64,000 bases of DNA from Callaeas wilsoni (GCA_013398955.1 VWPU01003972.1:57186-121185), one strand, 5' to 3'. Positions 26,341 to 52,756 are shown, counted from the stretch's first letter. The notes: a model not told the origin generated them from the letters alone. Translations and numbers: made by a program.

Positions 26341-28397
26341 AAGAGATCATGACATCTGTCAAAGAGCAGGAAGCCATCAGCCATCATGGTTTTCTTGCAG
26401 GAATGGGATAGTGCCCACAAAGTTGCTCAAAGTTGCATCCTGAACAGCTTCCTAAAAAGCAAGGCAGAACCAGAGCTGGAGCTGGAGTTCCCAGGGAGCC
26501 AGCTTGTTTCTGGCTCACCTAACAGTGTGGCTCAGGATGATGCATCTCATTCCTTGGACAGCTGGAGGTGCTGTGTAGTGGTGAGATGGAGAGGATGGGC
26601 AAATTCTCTACTGAAAATCTGTTTAAAGACTAAGCTTTTGTACAGAGACATCCACATCCAGCCACATTCTGCAGGTTTAAAAAACAACCTGGCTACCAAA
26701 AGATGGAACTGAAAGGAAAGCCATGTAACCCATCTCTCAGGAACCTAGAATTAGTGTTTTTTCTCACATTTGGATGAGTGTGCTGCCTCTGCCTGCCTGT
26801 AAGAGGATGGTCCATGCTCTTCTTCAGAGACAGTATCCAGTTCAGACCTCTACCCACTGCAGTGAGATGGGAGGTGATGGCTCCCAGGACGTGGCATGCT
26901 GGCAGAGGAAGATGGGCTCCAAGGCAAGTGACACTTCTGGCCTTGCTCCCCTTATTCTTGCAGCCTTGCAGCCACAGATACCTTACTGAATTTCTGGAGA
27001 TTGGAGGTGTCTTGATTCCTCTGGAAATACTGGGGCTGAACCACCTGATAGAAGAGGACAAAAGAGAGTCTGTGAAGCTGCTGCTGCTCACTGGAGACAC
27101 TGGCAGGGAGTACAAGGAGCTCATTTGTGAAAGCTATGGTACGCAGCATGTCTGTTTGTGCTTTGTCCTGATTCAGGCAAGGATGTTCTCCCTGACCTCT
27201 GGGGCTGCTTGCTGCACTGAGCCATTCCCTTCCCTCCACCTGCGGATGGCAGATCCAGCAGCGCTGCTCTGGCTGGAATGAGTTCAGAATCTCAGCTATT
27301 GTTGAGCGGTTGCATTTCATCCCCTCTTTTTTTTAACAAGCTCACTTTCTTCACAGTCGTTTTGGTGCAATATTGCTGCCTTGCTGGTTGCAATTCCTCC
27401 TGTTAAAACCACAAAACAGTTTCCATCCTTACCTGCATCATTCACCTACAGCAAACTTTCCCAGAGCTCCTCTCTGGGGTAGGAGAGTTTTGTAGCTTGT
27501 AACTTTTGAAGGAGCATTACAACTTTTTTTTCCTCCTGGGTAGTGGAAGCCAAACCCTGTTAGTTCTGCAGTTCAGAGGACATTCTCAGAGGCCATGTGG
27601 TCATACATGCTGTCACAGCTTCCTCCAAGAGAGACAAAGCAGCAGGCTCAGTAGTGGGATCTGTAGCAACTCTGCTGGTATGCCAGTGCCAGACTCTGTT
27701 TCTGTAAATGCCTGCAGAAGGACCTTCCTTGACCACTTATTCCAGCTGAGAATTTTGCTAACTGGTTTTCTAGTTGTGGCTCCTGACAAGGACAGAGAAA
27801 TTTTGTCCTGGCTGTTTGATCCACACTTCAAGTGGGATGCGGTACTGAGTTCTCCGAGAGTGGCAGTGAAACAGCTGAGACGGCTGATCCAGGCTCATCC
27901 AGACACACAAGCTGGCATCTTTCTCTGCACAAGGGTGGAAGCCCTCACCAAGTTCTTAAACACCTCCAACTCAGCAGAAGATCATAAAGACACACAGGTT
28001 CTGATGGAGTCTTTGGGCCACAGCAATCCCAAGTACCAGAGCCAAGACTCCCAAGGCCTCATAGCCATGCTGTTGTGTACCTGCCCCCAGGCCCAGCACG
28101 GGGCTCTGCAGATGCTTGGGGTCATGCAGGTGAGGAGTGGGCCTTGCTGGGAGCAACGGTTAGTGTTACCACCTGTGTCCATCCCTGCTCAGGCAGGAGC
28201 TGTGCCTGTCTCCTTGGCATTGTGGCTGCACTGGGTAGCCCTACTGCCTGGAAGAGAACAGCCTGGAGAACTGTGTGAAGACTGTCCCTGTCACTCTGCC
28301 CTTTTCCCCCAGGATACGATGGGAGAGGTGCCTCGTGTGCTCGTGGAGCCCATGCTGGGCTTGCTGTACTCAGTACACCTGGAGCTCCAGTACAAAG
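26341..28397 (+). pseudogene. ARMH1: ARMH1 remnant: frame-disrupted and C-terminally truncated
   Basis: Four exon-like blocks match ARMH1 (armadillo-like helical domain protein 1, C1orf228), which in mammals is about 440 residues and little studied. Block 1 (26341-26580) opens with ATG 26349 and MTSVKEQEAIS, then shifts frame to FLQEWDSAHKVAQSCIL, shifts again before QGASLFLAHLT, and needs a third shift to reach LEVLCS. Staying in the first frame gives a TAG after 20 codons. Block 2 (26972-27138) is open, with TEFLEIGGVL and YKELICESYG. Block 3 (27934-28129) holds NPKYQSQDSQGLIAMLL, but its acceptor is one base out of phase with block 2. Block 4 (28313-28397) ends in HLELQYK with a donor. The C-terminal half is not found before KIF2C; U5 snRNA genes lie there instead. 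I read it as a pseudogene; sequencing error cannot explain the missing half. Confidence 0.75.
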
Positions 28398-28569
28398 GTA
28401 GGATTTGTCTACCCACTCCGGGCGGTCTGGGGCCGGCCTGGGCAAGTGTGCCGGGAGGGAGGGGCAGGCACAGGAGGTCTCGGCCGTGCGTCCCTGGGGC
28501 TCCGATCCTGCCTGGCTGCGGCCGATACAGGGCTGGGCGGGGCTGGGCGCCTTTTTAGTATTCAGGATA

Positions 28570-28594
28570 ATTTGCATACCCAGGGTGCACCGCG
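28570..28594 (+). promoter_or_regulatory. Distal sequence element of U5 copy 1 (octamer + SPH)
   Basis: A perfect Oct-1 octamer ATTTGCAT (28570-28577) directly abuts ACCCAGGGTGCACCGCG (28578-28594), which fits the SPH/Staf (ZNF143) consensus. It lies about 215 bases upstream of the U5 start, the usual place for the distal element of vertebrate snRNA genes. Confidence 0.85.
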
Positions 28595-28727
28595 CGACCG
28601 TGCCGCAGACACGGTAAAGTTCGGGTCGCCACTCCCCGGAACCGCCGGTCCGGTGCAAAGCCGGGCTCTGTCCGCTGCCGGGCGAACGGGCCGGGGCAGC
28701 GGAGGGTCGAAGCTGGGGGCAATCGGC

Positions 28728-28743
28728 GTCGCTGTATGCTTAG
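28728..28743 (+). promoter_or_regulatory. Proximal sequence element of U5 copy 1
   Basis: GTCGCTGTATGCTTAG begins 61 bases upstream of the U5 start. The same position in the other four copies carries a related GTCGCC-type motif, which marks it as the SNAPc-binding proximal element. There is no TATA box after it, as expected for an RNA polymerase II snRNA gene. Confidence 0.75.
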
Positions 28744-28788
28744 GAGGGGCAGCCGCGGATGGGTACATGCCGAGGGCCGCCTTCAAGC

Positions 28789-28904
28789 ATACTCTGGTTT
28801 CTCTTCAGATCGTATAAATCTTTCGCCTTTTACTAAAGATTTCCGTGGAGAGGAACAGGCACGAGTGTCGAGAAATTTTTTGAGGCTCCACTTCGGTGGA
28901 GCTA
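28789..28904 (+). ncRNA. RNU5: U5 spliceosomal snRNA, copy 1
   Basis: A full-length 116-base U5 snRNA, the core RNA of the U5 snRNP that aligns exons during splicing. It starts ATACTCTGGTTTCTCTTCAG as vertebrate U5 does. It has the stem formed by AAATCTTT and AAAGATTT around invariant loop 1 (GCCTTTTAC), an Sm site AAATTTTTTGAG, and a terminal hairpin GCTCCAC-TTCG-GTGGAGC. A 3' box (GGTTAAAAATAGATAA) follows at about 28915-28930. With its octamer/SPH distal element and proximal element intact, it looks functional. Copies 2 and 3 follow in tandem. Human RNU5D and RNU5F also map to this syntenic block. Confidence 0.96.
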
Positions 28905-29565
28905 TCCTATTTGTGGTTAAAAATAGATAAAACAGATTATAGGAAAATGCGCTTACGTCGCGATATCATACTAAATATAAGCAGTGTTCTGGGGCCGCAA
29001 GTGGGCACCGGGTGCTGAGGATTACCGGGGCTCGTGGTGGAGCGCTCTCTGCAGCACTGACCCTGCATTTTGGGTCCCTCCGCGCCGCCCCTATCCCCGC
29101 CGGGCGGTCACCTCATTACCCTTGTCTGGTCAGAAGGTGCGCGAGCACGGCGCGGGGCTCGGGGAACTCCTTCTCTCGGCCCGGGCGATGCAGCGGAGCA
29201 GCTGCGTGCCGGCCGTTCGGACTCCGGGAAAAGCGAGAGTGCCTGCCCGGGGAGATAGGGGTGGTGCTAGCACCCGCCCGGAGCTCAGCACCATGCGTGC
29301 GGTCCTACTGCAAGCACCCTCGCTGTCGAGCTCCGGTCTGCGGCGGCGGCGGAGGCCATCGGTGGCCTTTTTCGGAGCCGACATTTTGCCTCTGCGCGGT
29401 GCTACCCGTGGCAACGATGCGACCAGACCCGACCTCCACCGCCTCCTTGTCCACTCCCGTTCGCTTTCTCCCCAGCCGCCCGCTCCGCTCCGCCCCACCC
29501 GCCCCGGCAGGAGGACAGGAAGCACCGGGCTTGGTCGGGGCGGGCCGCCTCCTCCGCTTGGTGTG
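28905..29565 (+). other. CpG-rich spacer between U5 copies 1 and 2
   Basis: After the 3' box the sequence becomes strongly CpG-rich from about 29000. Long open frames here are a by-product of composition. No snRNA, exon or recognised element lies between copy 1 and the distal element of copy 2. Confidence 0.5.
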
Positions 29566-29590
29566 ATCAGCATACCCGGGATGCAGTGCG
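29566..29590 (+). promoter_or_regulatory. Distal element of U5 copy 2 (SPH with degenerate octamer)
   Basis: TACCCGGGATGCAGTGCG (29573-29590) fits the SPH/ZNF143 consensus. The preceding ATCAGCAT (29566-29573) is an octamer with two mismatches in the same arrangement as copy 1. It lies about 230 bases upstream of the copy 2 start. Confidence 0.7.
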
Positions 29591-29743
29591 GGCAGCGGCG
29601 GGCCAGCCTCGCCGAGCTCCGCCGCTTCGAACCGGCGTGGCCCTAGGCTCGGGCCAGCCGGGCTGTGGTACCGGCGGGGGGCTGGTGCCGAGCCGGGTGA
29701 GGAGTCGGAAGGAGTGGGAAGTTCGGGAATGAAGGGAGGGAGG

Positions 29744-29759
29744 GTCGCCGTGTCCTTTG
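29744..29759 (+). promoter_or_regulatory. Proximal sequence element of U5 copy 2
   Basis: GTCGCCGTGTCCTTTG starts exactly 61 bases before the U5 start. It is nearly identical to the element of copy 5, 23 kb away on the other strand. Confidence 0.75.
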
Positions 29760-29804
29760 GGGTAGCAGCCCGGAGTGGCCGTGTGTGCTAGGAAACATGG
29801 CGGT

Positions 29805-29920
29805 ATACTCTGGTTTCTCTTCAGATCGTATAAATCTTTCGCCTTTTACTAAAGATTTCCGTGGAGAGGAACAAGTACGAGTCATAAAAAAATTTTTGAG
29901 GCTCCATTTCGATGGAGCTA
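29805..29920 (+). ncRNA. RNU5: U5 spliceosomal snRNA, copy 2 (divergent 3' half)
   Basis: 116 bases. The first 68 bases, including loop 1 GCCTTTTAC and its stem, equal copy 1. The segment before and at the Sm site differs: AAGTACGAGTCATA, then an A-run and AATTTTTGAG. The terminal hairpin is GCTCCATTTCGATGGAGC, where the changed pair (T-A for C-G) keeps the stem closed. The 3' box GGTTAAAGAAAGAGAAAA lies at 29931-29948. Preserved pairing, Sm site and promoter suggest a working variant rather than a pseudogene. Confidence 0.93.
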
Positions 29921-30150
29921 ACATTTTGCTGGTTAAAGAAAGAGAAAATGCTTAGTGGGTGTGAGTAGCGGGTTGTTGGTGGGGGATCACGGTTTGAAGT
30001 GCGGGGATAGGGCATATAAGCGAGCTCTCGCGATTCGGACGGGGGGGATAACGGGTCTGCTGCGGCACCGGTGTCAGTAGAACCAACTCGCCCCGCCCAT
30101 CCGCGCCACCGCCTACTCTTGCTCATTACCGGCGCCCCGTTACCGGGCTG

Positions 30151-30176
30151 GTTCGCATGGCCAGGGTGCGCCGCGG
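30151..30176 (+). promoter_or_regulatory. Distal element of U5 copy 3 (SPH with degenerate octamer)
   Basis: GTTCGCAT (30151-30158), an octamer with two mismatches, is followed by GGCCAGGGTGCGCCGCGG, an SPH-like sequence. The surrounding bases (CCCCGTTACCGGGCTG just upstream) are the same as at copy 4 on the opposite strand, where the octamer is intact. Confidence 0.65.
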
Positions 30177-30298
30177 CCCCGCCGGTGTCCGGCGTTGCGG
30201 GCGCTGCCCCGCCCGGGCTCTGCGGGCTGCCCGGCGTGTTCGTCCCGCGGGGCAGGGCCGGCCGGGGATGCGGGGCCGAGAGCGGAGGGGGGGCGAGC

Positions 30299-30314
30299 GT
30301 CGCCCTGACTTCTG
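30299..30314 (+). promoter_or_regulatory. Proximal sequence element of U5 copy 3
   Basis: GTCGCCCTGACTTCTG begins 62 bases before the start. It is identical to the element of copy 4 over 16 bases, and the identity continues through GCGGGGTGGAGCAGAC. Confidence 0.75.
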
Positions 30315-30360
30315 CGGGGTGGAGCAGACGGTGGCTATGTCAGAGCGCTGAAAACGGCTC

Positions 30361-30474
30361 ATACTCTGGTTTCTCTTCAGATCGTATAAATCTTTCGCCT
30401 TTTACTAGATTTCTGTGGAGAGTAACAGGCACGAGTGTCGAGAAATTTTTTGAGGCTCCATTTCGGTGGAGCTA
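30361..30474 (+). ncRNA. RNU5: U5 spliceosomal snRNA, copy 3 (two-base-deleted variant)
   Basis: 114 bases. Loop 1 GCCTTTTAC is kept, but the 3' strand of stem I reads TAGATTTCTGTGGAGAGTAAC where copy 1 has TAAAGATTTCCGTGGAGAGGAAC. The loss of two A residues shortens the upper stem by about two pairs. Sm site AAATTTTTTGAG, terminal hairpin and 3' box (GGTTAAAAACAGAG, from 30486) are intact. Copy 5 has the same body changes. It may be a functional variant or an early pseudogene; intact promoter and 3' box favour expression. Confidence 0.88.
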
Positions 30475-30504
30475 TATTTTTTTTCGGTTAAAAACAGAGT
30501 TAAG

Positions 30505-33129
30505 AAGTGCCACGATTGAATAGGACAGCTCCGGTTTTGCAGCTTGTTGTCAATACGCCTTTTGACTGGACTACCAAAGGTGCCAGTGCTGGGCAGGGCC
30601 TGCGGGTGGCCTTCCAGGGCGACACTCAGGGTCCGCCATCGCCTGCAGGGCTCAGCTGTCACCTTGACAGGTAGAAGAGGTGCAGGGGGCTGTCCCCTGA
30701 GGCGAGGAGTGCAGCAGCAAGGGCAGCTCAGGTCCAGGCAGGGGTTGCCCGCAGCACTAATGCTACCCTGCAGGCCTCCAGAGATGTGCTGAGGGCTGCT
30801 GGGTGAGGATGGTGAACAGTTTCAGTGCTGGGTAGTTCCTGTCCTGGCTCAGCAGTGCAGGCCACAGTAGCCCAGGCTGCCCGAGCTGTGGCATATGCAT
30901 AGATCATTATATGTAGCCACAGTGTTTCCTGAAAAACTACATCCATCCTTTCAGGCTAGCAGCGTAACTCCACCTCTAACATCTTAGAAGTGTTCCAAAG
31001 CATCATTCTCTCCTTCCTAATGGTCCTCTTACACACATAGCCACACTTTGGCTGAGGGAGTACGTTTAACAGGCAGCTGCCACAAAAGTCACTGGGTGAG
31101 AAACTGGAGCAGAATCTACAGGACCATAAAAAGAACCTTAAAGTAGTGGCATCCTTTCAGTAGGAAAGAACTGGGACATGTTCCTCCCAGGAAAGACTCA
31201 CCCATTCACCTCTGGCACTCCTCTCTGCTGAGTATCCCAGCTCTGCCAAGTCTCCAGCCCTAAGGTGGTTGGAGAGGGGTGTTTTTGGGAATTGGGCAGA
31301 GTTGCTGCCTGCAGGTAGAAGTGCTCAGACCCTTGCTGCTACTGCCACTGGAGCTAGCTTGAAGTTTTATTTACAGGGAGATGTGAGGGTACTTGTCCAC
31401 TGTTACATTGCTTCTAGGCCCAGCCCTCAAGGGTAGGTCCTGCACAGGGCTGAAGGGTGCTGCATTGCTCATGGCCACTGTATTCTCCACACAGCTGGGA
31501 GCCACAGCCAGCAGTGAAACACCCTTTTAGGACATCAGCCACCCACTGGAAAACCTAGTGCCTATGACTGACTGCACAATCCTTAATGAAATTCAGCCAT
31601 TTGCACTAAAAGTGGTTCTTTCAGTATGAATTTCTTGCAGTGTCCACAAGATAGTGCTGTCAGAACACTTTTTCTGCAAAAGCAGATGACAGCAAATGCT
31701 TGGTGGGTAGGAAGGCAAACCTGAGGAGTTTTCCAGTGACAAGTGACATCTTCTCAGAAGTCAGGGTGGTGATGTTTGAGTCCTGGGGTTTTTATGGTCA
31801 CACAAGAAACTTGCCAGGCTTTACTATACACCAGAGAGCTCCCACTGATCATTAAACAGTTGGTTCTCAGCAAGCCCCAGTGTTAAATGATTGTTAATCC
31901 ATGCACAGCTGAACATTTCTCCTGTCTGTTGGTGCTCCTAGGGCAGGACTGGAACACGGCATTTTCCATTGGGATTGCACTGATGCCCAGACTCAGGTCA
32001 TTGTGCTTCTTCCCCCATCCAGGGTAGGAGCTGATGGCCTGCAGATCAGGTCTCTAACTCCTAAGGTGGATATATGGAAAATAAGCAATGTTAGGTCCAC
32101 AGAGGGAAGGTAGTGGGCAATTCTTTGTTCCTTGCACAGGGAAAGTCTGGATAATCCAAGAGTACTAACACCTGAAGTGGAACAGGATTGTCTTGCTTTT
32201 GTCCAGACTTAGTAGGGCATAACAGCCCTTTTATTCTGGCTGTGCCATCTTAGTATGATGCAGGCAGAGCCCAGGTCAGCTTTGACACTTCAGAAACCCT
32301 CAGAATGCTCAGCCCCACTCTGCTCCCAGAACCTAAACTGTTGAGCACAAAGTGCCCCAGCTGTGGAGGAGGATCATGCCTGGGTTGAAGTATCCCTTCT
32401 TTAAGTGCTCGTGACTCATGTTTGCTCACATCCCTCAAAGATCCCTAACTCTTTTGCTGCCTTTTTCAGGCCAGCCCTGAAACATAGCACACAATTGATC
32501 CAGTCCAGGCTGAATAACTGGCCTCCACTATAGTTGGCATCTCCAGACACAAGGCAAGGATGCAGTCGACAGCTGGCAGGTGCAGAGCTGGGGGGCCTTG
32601 TCACTTCAATTACACCCTTGACTTTCAGAGGGAGAAGGTAGCTCTAAGAAAAGAGGGAATAATGGTAGAAGGATCCCTTTGTCATCTGATGCTTGCATAG
32701 CTGCATTCTGTGTTGCTGAACCTAAAGCCCACACAACTATTTTGTGCTTTTGAAGACAAACGCTGAACTGAGCTGAATAAATAAGAAAGAGCAGGCACCA
32801 GCACACGCCTTACAACTGTTCTTCCCCATACCTGCTCTTTCCCAGAGGACAGGGTGTGCAGGGCAATCTGGACCTGGGTTGCACACAAGGGCCATGGCAG
32901 CAGATAGCTGCACCTAAGCCAACTTACCCTCGTTAGGGGAGCCCAGCAGCATCTCAAATTCAGAGACAAAATGTATTGAGTGATTTTTATGTAAACATTA
33001 CAAGTATAAAGACTTTGAAAAGAAACTTCATCCAAGAAATCAGCCTCTCTACCAACAACCAGCCAGTCTTTAGGAGCTGTTAGACTTTACCAAAATCAGC
33101 AAGAAGTATTTTTTATAGGTCAGATAAGA
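30505..33129. other. Geneless stretch between the U5 cluster and the KIF2C 3' end
   Basis: This is where the remaining ARMH1 exons would be expected. I see no frame resembling the ARMH1 C terminus, no RNA gene, and no clear mobile element. Only short chance frames are present. Confidence 0.5.
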
Positions 33130-50230
<17,101 letters not shown>

Positions 50231-50580
50231 GGCACGGGTAGAGGGACAGGAACCACGTCCCGCCCCAGCAGCGAAACACCCGCACGGCAACCGCCGCCGG
50301 TTTAAACCCCGCGCGCCGGCGTGCCGCGGGGGCTGCCGGGAGTCGCCGCGGGACTACATCTCCCGGCAGGCCCCGCGCCGATCCCGGGATAGCCGCAGAG
50401 GGTGGGGCCTGCCGGGAGATGTAGTCGCGGGGCGCGGGCAGGACTACGCCTCCCGGGGAAGGGAGGTCAGCGCGGTCGGCCCCCCTGCGTGAGCGCGGGT
50501 TGGGGAGGGCGGAGGCGCCGCTCCCGGGAAGGGCCGAGGGATGCTCCAGCCGCGGTCGGGCAGGACAGGCTCGGGACCAG
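50231..50580 (-). promoter_or_regulatory. KIF2C CpG-rich promoter with inverted ACTACA-TCCC motifs
   Basis: CpG-rich sequence upstream of the KIF2C start codon. It contains ACTACATCTCCCGGCAGGCC at 50353-50372, an inverted copy ending at 50425, and a third related ACTACGCCTCCCGG from about 50443. ACTACA-N-TCCCAG-type motifs are known binding sites of ZNF143 in vertebrate housekeeping and cell-cycle promoters. A TTTAAAC at 50301-50307 lies about 70 bases from the start codon and could be a CHR-like cell-cycle element, which is weak inference. Confidence 0.65.
50352..50426. repeat. Perfect 23-bp inverted repeat in the KIF2C promoter
   Basis: The arm 50352-50374 (starting GACTACATCTCCCGG) is exactly reverse-complementary to 50404-50426, separated by 29 bases. 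Each arm contains a complete ACTACA-TCCC promoter motif, so the palindrome presents the same factor site in both directions. Confidence 0.9.
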
Positions 50581-50689
50581 TGAAATACTAAGGTACGGCT
50601 ACAGAGGCTGGGCAACGTGGTGACTGTGAACGTACGAGGACAATAAAACACTGTAATCGAAGCGAAATCTACTTCAGGAAGATTATTGA

Positions 50690-50711
50690 ATTTTTTTTTC
50701 TATTTTTAACC
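50690..50711 (-). terminator. 3' box of U5 copy 4
   Basis: On the minus strand, GGTTAAAAATAGAAAA lies about 11 bases after the end of the U5 RNA. It matches the 3' processing signal of RNA polymerase II snRNA genes and is nearly identical to that of copy 1. Confidence 0.75.
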
Positions 50712-50721
50712 ACAAAAAATG

Positions 50722-50837
50722 TAGCTCCACCGAAATGGAGCCTCAAAAAATTTCTCGACACTCGTGCCTGTTCCTCTCCACGGAAATCTTTAGTAAAAGG
50801 CGAAAGATTTATGCGATCTGAAGAGAAACCAGAGTAT
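50722..50837 (-). ncRNA. RNU5: U5 spliceosomal snRNA, copy 4
   Basis: 116 bases, minus strand, transcribed toward KIF2C and ending about 490 bases before its start codon. Stem I with the full AAAGATTT strand, loop 1 GCCTTTTAC, Sm site AAATTTTTTGAG and terminal hairpin GCTCCATTTCGGTGGAGC are all present. It differs from copy 1 by GATCGCATAAATC in place of GATCGTATAAATC and by one terminal-stem base. Its promoter is the best preserved of the minus-strand pair: proximal element GTCGCCCTGACTTCTG (50883-50898) and distal octamer plus SPH (51042-51066). Confidence 0.95.
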
Positions 50838-50882
50838 GACTACGGGTTCCTCCCCGACATCCCCCCTGTCTGCTCCACCCCG

Positions 50883-50898
50883 CAGAAGTCAGGGCGAC
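50883..50898 (-). promoter_or_regulatory. Proximal sequence element of U5 copy 4
   Basis: The reverse complement reads GTCGCCCTGACTTCTG, first base 61 bases upstream of the U5 start. It is identical to the element of copy 3, which is inverted 20 kb away. Confidence 0.78.
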
Positions 50899-51041
50899 GC
50901 TCACTCTTTCGCCCCCTGTCGCTCCCGGCCCCGCATCCCCGGCCCGGCCCCGGGGGGCGCACACGCCGGACAGCCCCCACAGCCCGGGCGGGGCAGCGGC
51001 CGCCGCGCTGGACAGCGGCGGGGCCGGACAGCGGCGGGACC

Positions 51042-51066
51042 GCGGGGCACCCTGGGTATGCAAATC
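51042..51066 (-). promoter_or_regulatory. Distal element of U5 copy 4 (octamer + SPH)
   Basis: On the minus strand the order is ATTTGCAT (51059-51066), then ACCCAGGGTGCCCCGCG (51042-51058), in the same abutting arrangement as copy 1. It lies about 205-229 bases upstream of the start. Confidence 0.82.
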
Positions 51067-51270
51067 AGCCCGGTAACGGGGCGGGGCGGGGCGGAGTGAG
51101 CCTCAGCAGCGCTCGCGGGTCCCTGCCGTGGTGTAACCCCAGCTGCGCACCCCTCGCTCACTGCCCCCACCCCGCAGGAAGGGTAGAAGTGAGAAACTCA
51201 TGGGTTGAGACTAAAGAGTTTAATAATCAAAGCAAAATACAATTAAATTTAAAATTGTAGGGAAAATAAA

Positions 51271-52330
51271 ATAGAATCATAGAATGGTCTGGATTGGAAG
51301 GAGCCTTAAAGATCATCTCGTTCCCATCCCTGTGCCATGAGCAGGCACATCTCCTACTAGACCATATCGCTCAGAGCCCCATCCAACCTGGTCTTGAGCA
51401 CTTCCAGGGATAAAGCAGCCACAACTTCCCTGGGCAACCTGTTCCAGTGCCTTGCTACCCTCATAGTAAAGAATTCCTTTCTGATATTCAATCTAAATCC
51501 TTCTTTTATTTTTAAAATGTTCTCTCTTTCCCTATCACTACATGCCTTCGTAAAAAGTCATTCACTCTCTTTTTTTTTAAAAGAGATCCCCCTTTAAGTA
51601 TTGGAAGGCCTCAATAAGATCTCTCCAAAGCCTTTTCTTTTCAAGGCTCAACAACCCCAGCTGTCTCAGCCTGTCATTACAGGAGAGAGGCTCCAGCCCT
51701 CTGATCATCTTCATAGCCTTCTCTGGATTTGCTCCAACATATTTCCTGTATTTCCTATTTCTAACCTATTTCCTGTATCGGGGACCAGAGAGCTGGATTC
51801 AGCAGTAAAACGGCAGAATTGCCTCCCCTGACCTGCTGCCCAGGACGCAGTTGGCTTTCTGGGCTGTGACTGCTCACTGTTGGTTCACGTCCAGCTTTTC
51901 ACCCGTAAGAACTCCCAATTCCTTCTCAGCAGGGCTGCTGTCAGTGAGTTTTCCAGTCTTTATTCTCTGATTCTTCTTGTGTCTGGGATTGTCCAGACCC
52001 ACAGGCAGCATGGGGCACTTGGACTTGTTGAACTTCATGAGGTTCTTGTGGGCCCAAGTTTGCCCAGGTCCCCCTGGATGGCACCCTGTCCTTCAGGTGC
52101 GTCACCCACACCGCTCACCTTGCAAACTGGCTGCGCGTGCACTCGCTCCCACTGTCTGTGCCATTGATAAAGATATTAAAAGCCCCAGCCAGTCCCAAGA
52201 CACAGCCCTGAGGTGCAGCGTTTGTCACCTGTCTCCACCTGGATGCCGCCCTCATCCAGCCAATTCTTAGAATGCGCCCTTGAAATGTGGACACAAATCC
52301 ATCGTGGAGCACCCCATTACCACTCTTCCT
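51271..52330 (-). mobile_element. CR1 LINE fragment (3' part), minus orientation
   Basis: The sequence beginning AGAATCATAGAATGGTCTGG is the reverse complement of the characteristic CR1 3' end of birds. About 1 kb of related sequence follows without a clear break. Near 52120-52290 the reverse strand encodes a degraded reverse-transcriptase segment (APQGCVLGL and FNIFINGTDSGSECT, against the usual PQGSVLGP and FNIFIND). It is 5'-truncated and in-frame damaged, so immobile. It lies between U5 copies 4 and 5. The upper boundary is approximate. Confidence 0.9.
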
Positions 52331-52419
52331 ATTTTACACACAACCCTTCCAACTATCTGTGTCTTACAGTATTTCTACTGCAAATGGACACCGCTGATAA
52401 CTCCATAGCCCCCCGTGAC

Positions 52420-52437
52420 TTTATCTATTTTTGAACC
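52420..52437 (-). terminator. 3' box of U5 copy 5
   Basis: The minus strand reads GGTTCAAAAATAGATAAA just after the RNA end, close to the boxes of copies 1 and 4 with one inserted base. Confidence 0.7.
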
Positions 52438-52447
52438 AGTTAAGGGA

Positions 52448-52561
52448 TAGCTCCACCGAAGTGGAGCCTCAAAAAATTTCTCGACACTCGTGCCTGTTAC
52501 TCTCCACAGAAATCTAGTAAAAGGCGAAAGATTTATGCGATCTGAAGAGAAACCAGAGTAT
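52448..52561 (-). ncRNA. RNU5: U5 spliceosomal snRNA, copy 5 (two-base-deleted variant)
   Basis: 114 bases, minus strand, diverging from RPS8. The body carries the same shortened stem I strand (TAGATTTCTGTGG) and GAGTAAC as copy 3, the GATCGCATAAATC variant of copy 4, and the terminal hairpin GCTCCACTTCGGTGGAGC of copy 1. Loop 1 and the Sm site are intact. The proximal element GTCGCCGTGTCCTAGA (52607-52622) and an SPH-type distal element are present. Confidence 0.9.
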
Positions 52562-52606
52562 GCATTCGCCTTATCTCGCGCACATGCCGCCCCTCAGCTG
52601 TCCCTC

Positions 52607-52622
52607 TCTAGGACACGGCGAC
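52607..52622 (-). promoter_or_regulatory. Proximal sequence element of U5 copy 5
   Basis: The minus strand reads GTCGCCGTGTCCTAGA with its first base 61 upstream of the start. The first 13 bases equal those of copy 2. Confidence 0.75.
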
Positions 52623-52756
52623 CTCCTGCCGGGCTCACTGGCTCTCCCGCCGCCCCGGCCTGCTCCCGTGGCACAGACATGGATCCAGCCCGCGCCGGGA
52701 CGCAGCAGCCCCGAGGAGCAGCGGCGGAAAGCGCGACCGGGGCCGCTCCACCGGCG

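Noticed and set aside
27506..28558. 350-codon plus-strand frame taken as one unspliced gene
   Set aside because: Only the parts 27934-28129 and 28313-28397 match ARMH1, each bordered by splice-like signals; the rest reads through presumed introns with no recognised domain.
28984..29646. 220-codon frame between U5 copies 1 and 2
   Set aside because: CpG-rich spacer and promoter sequence of U5 copy 2; no domain and no splice context.
30010..30035. TATAAG followed by CTCTCGCGA as a possible polymerase III or lncRNA promoter
   Set aside because: No matching proximal element at the right spacing and no recognisable RNA downstream; it lies upstream of the distal element of U5 copy 3.
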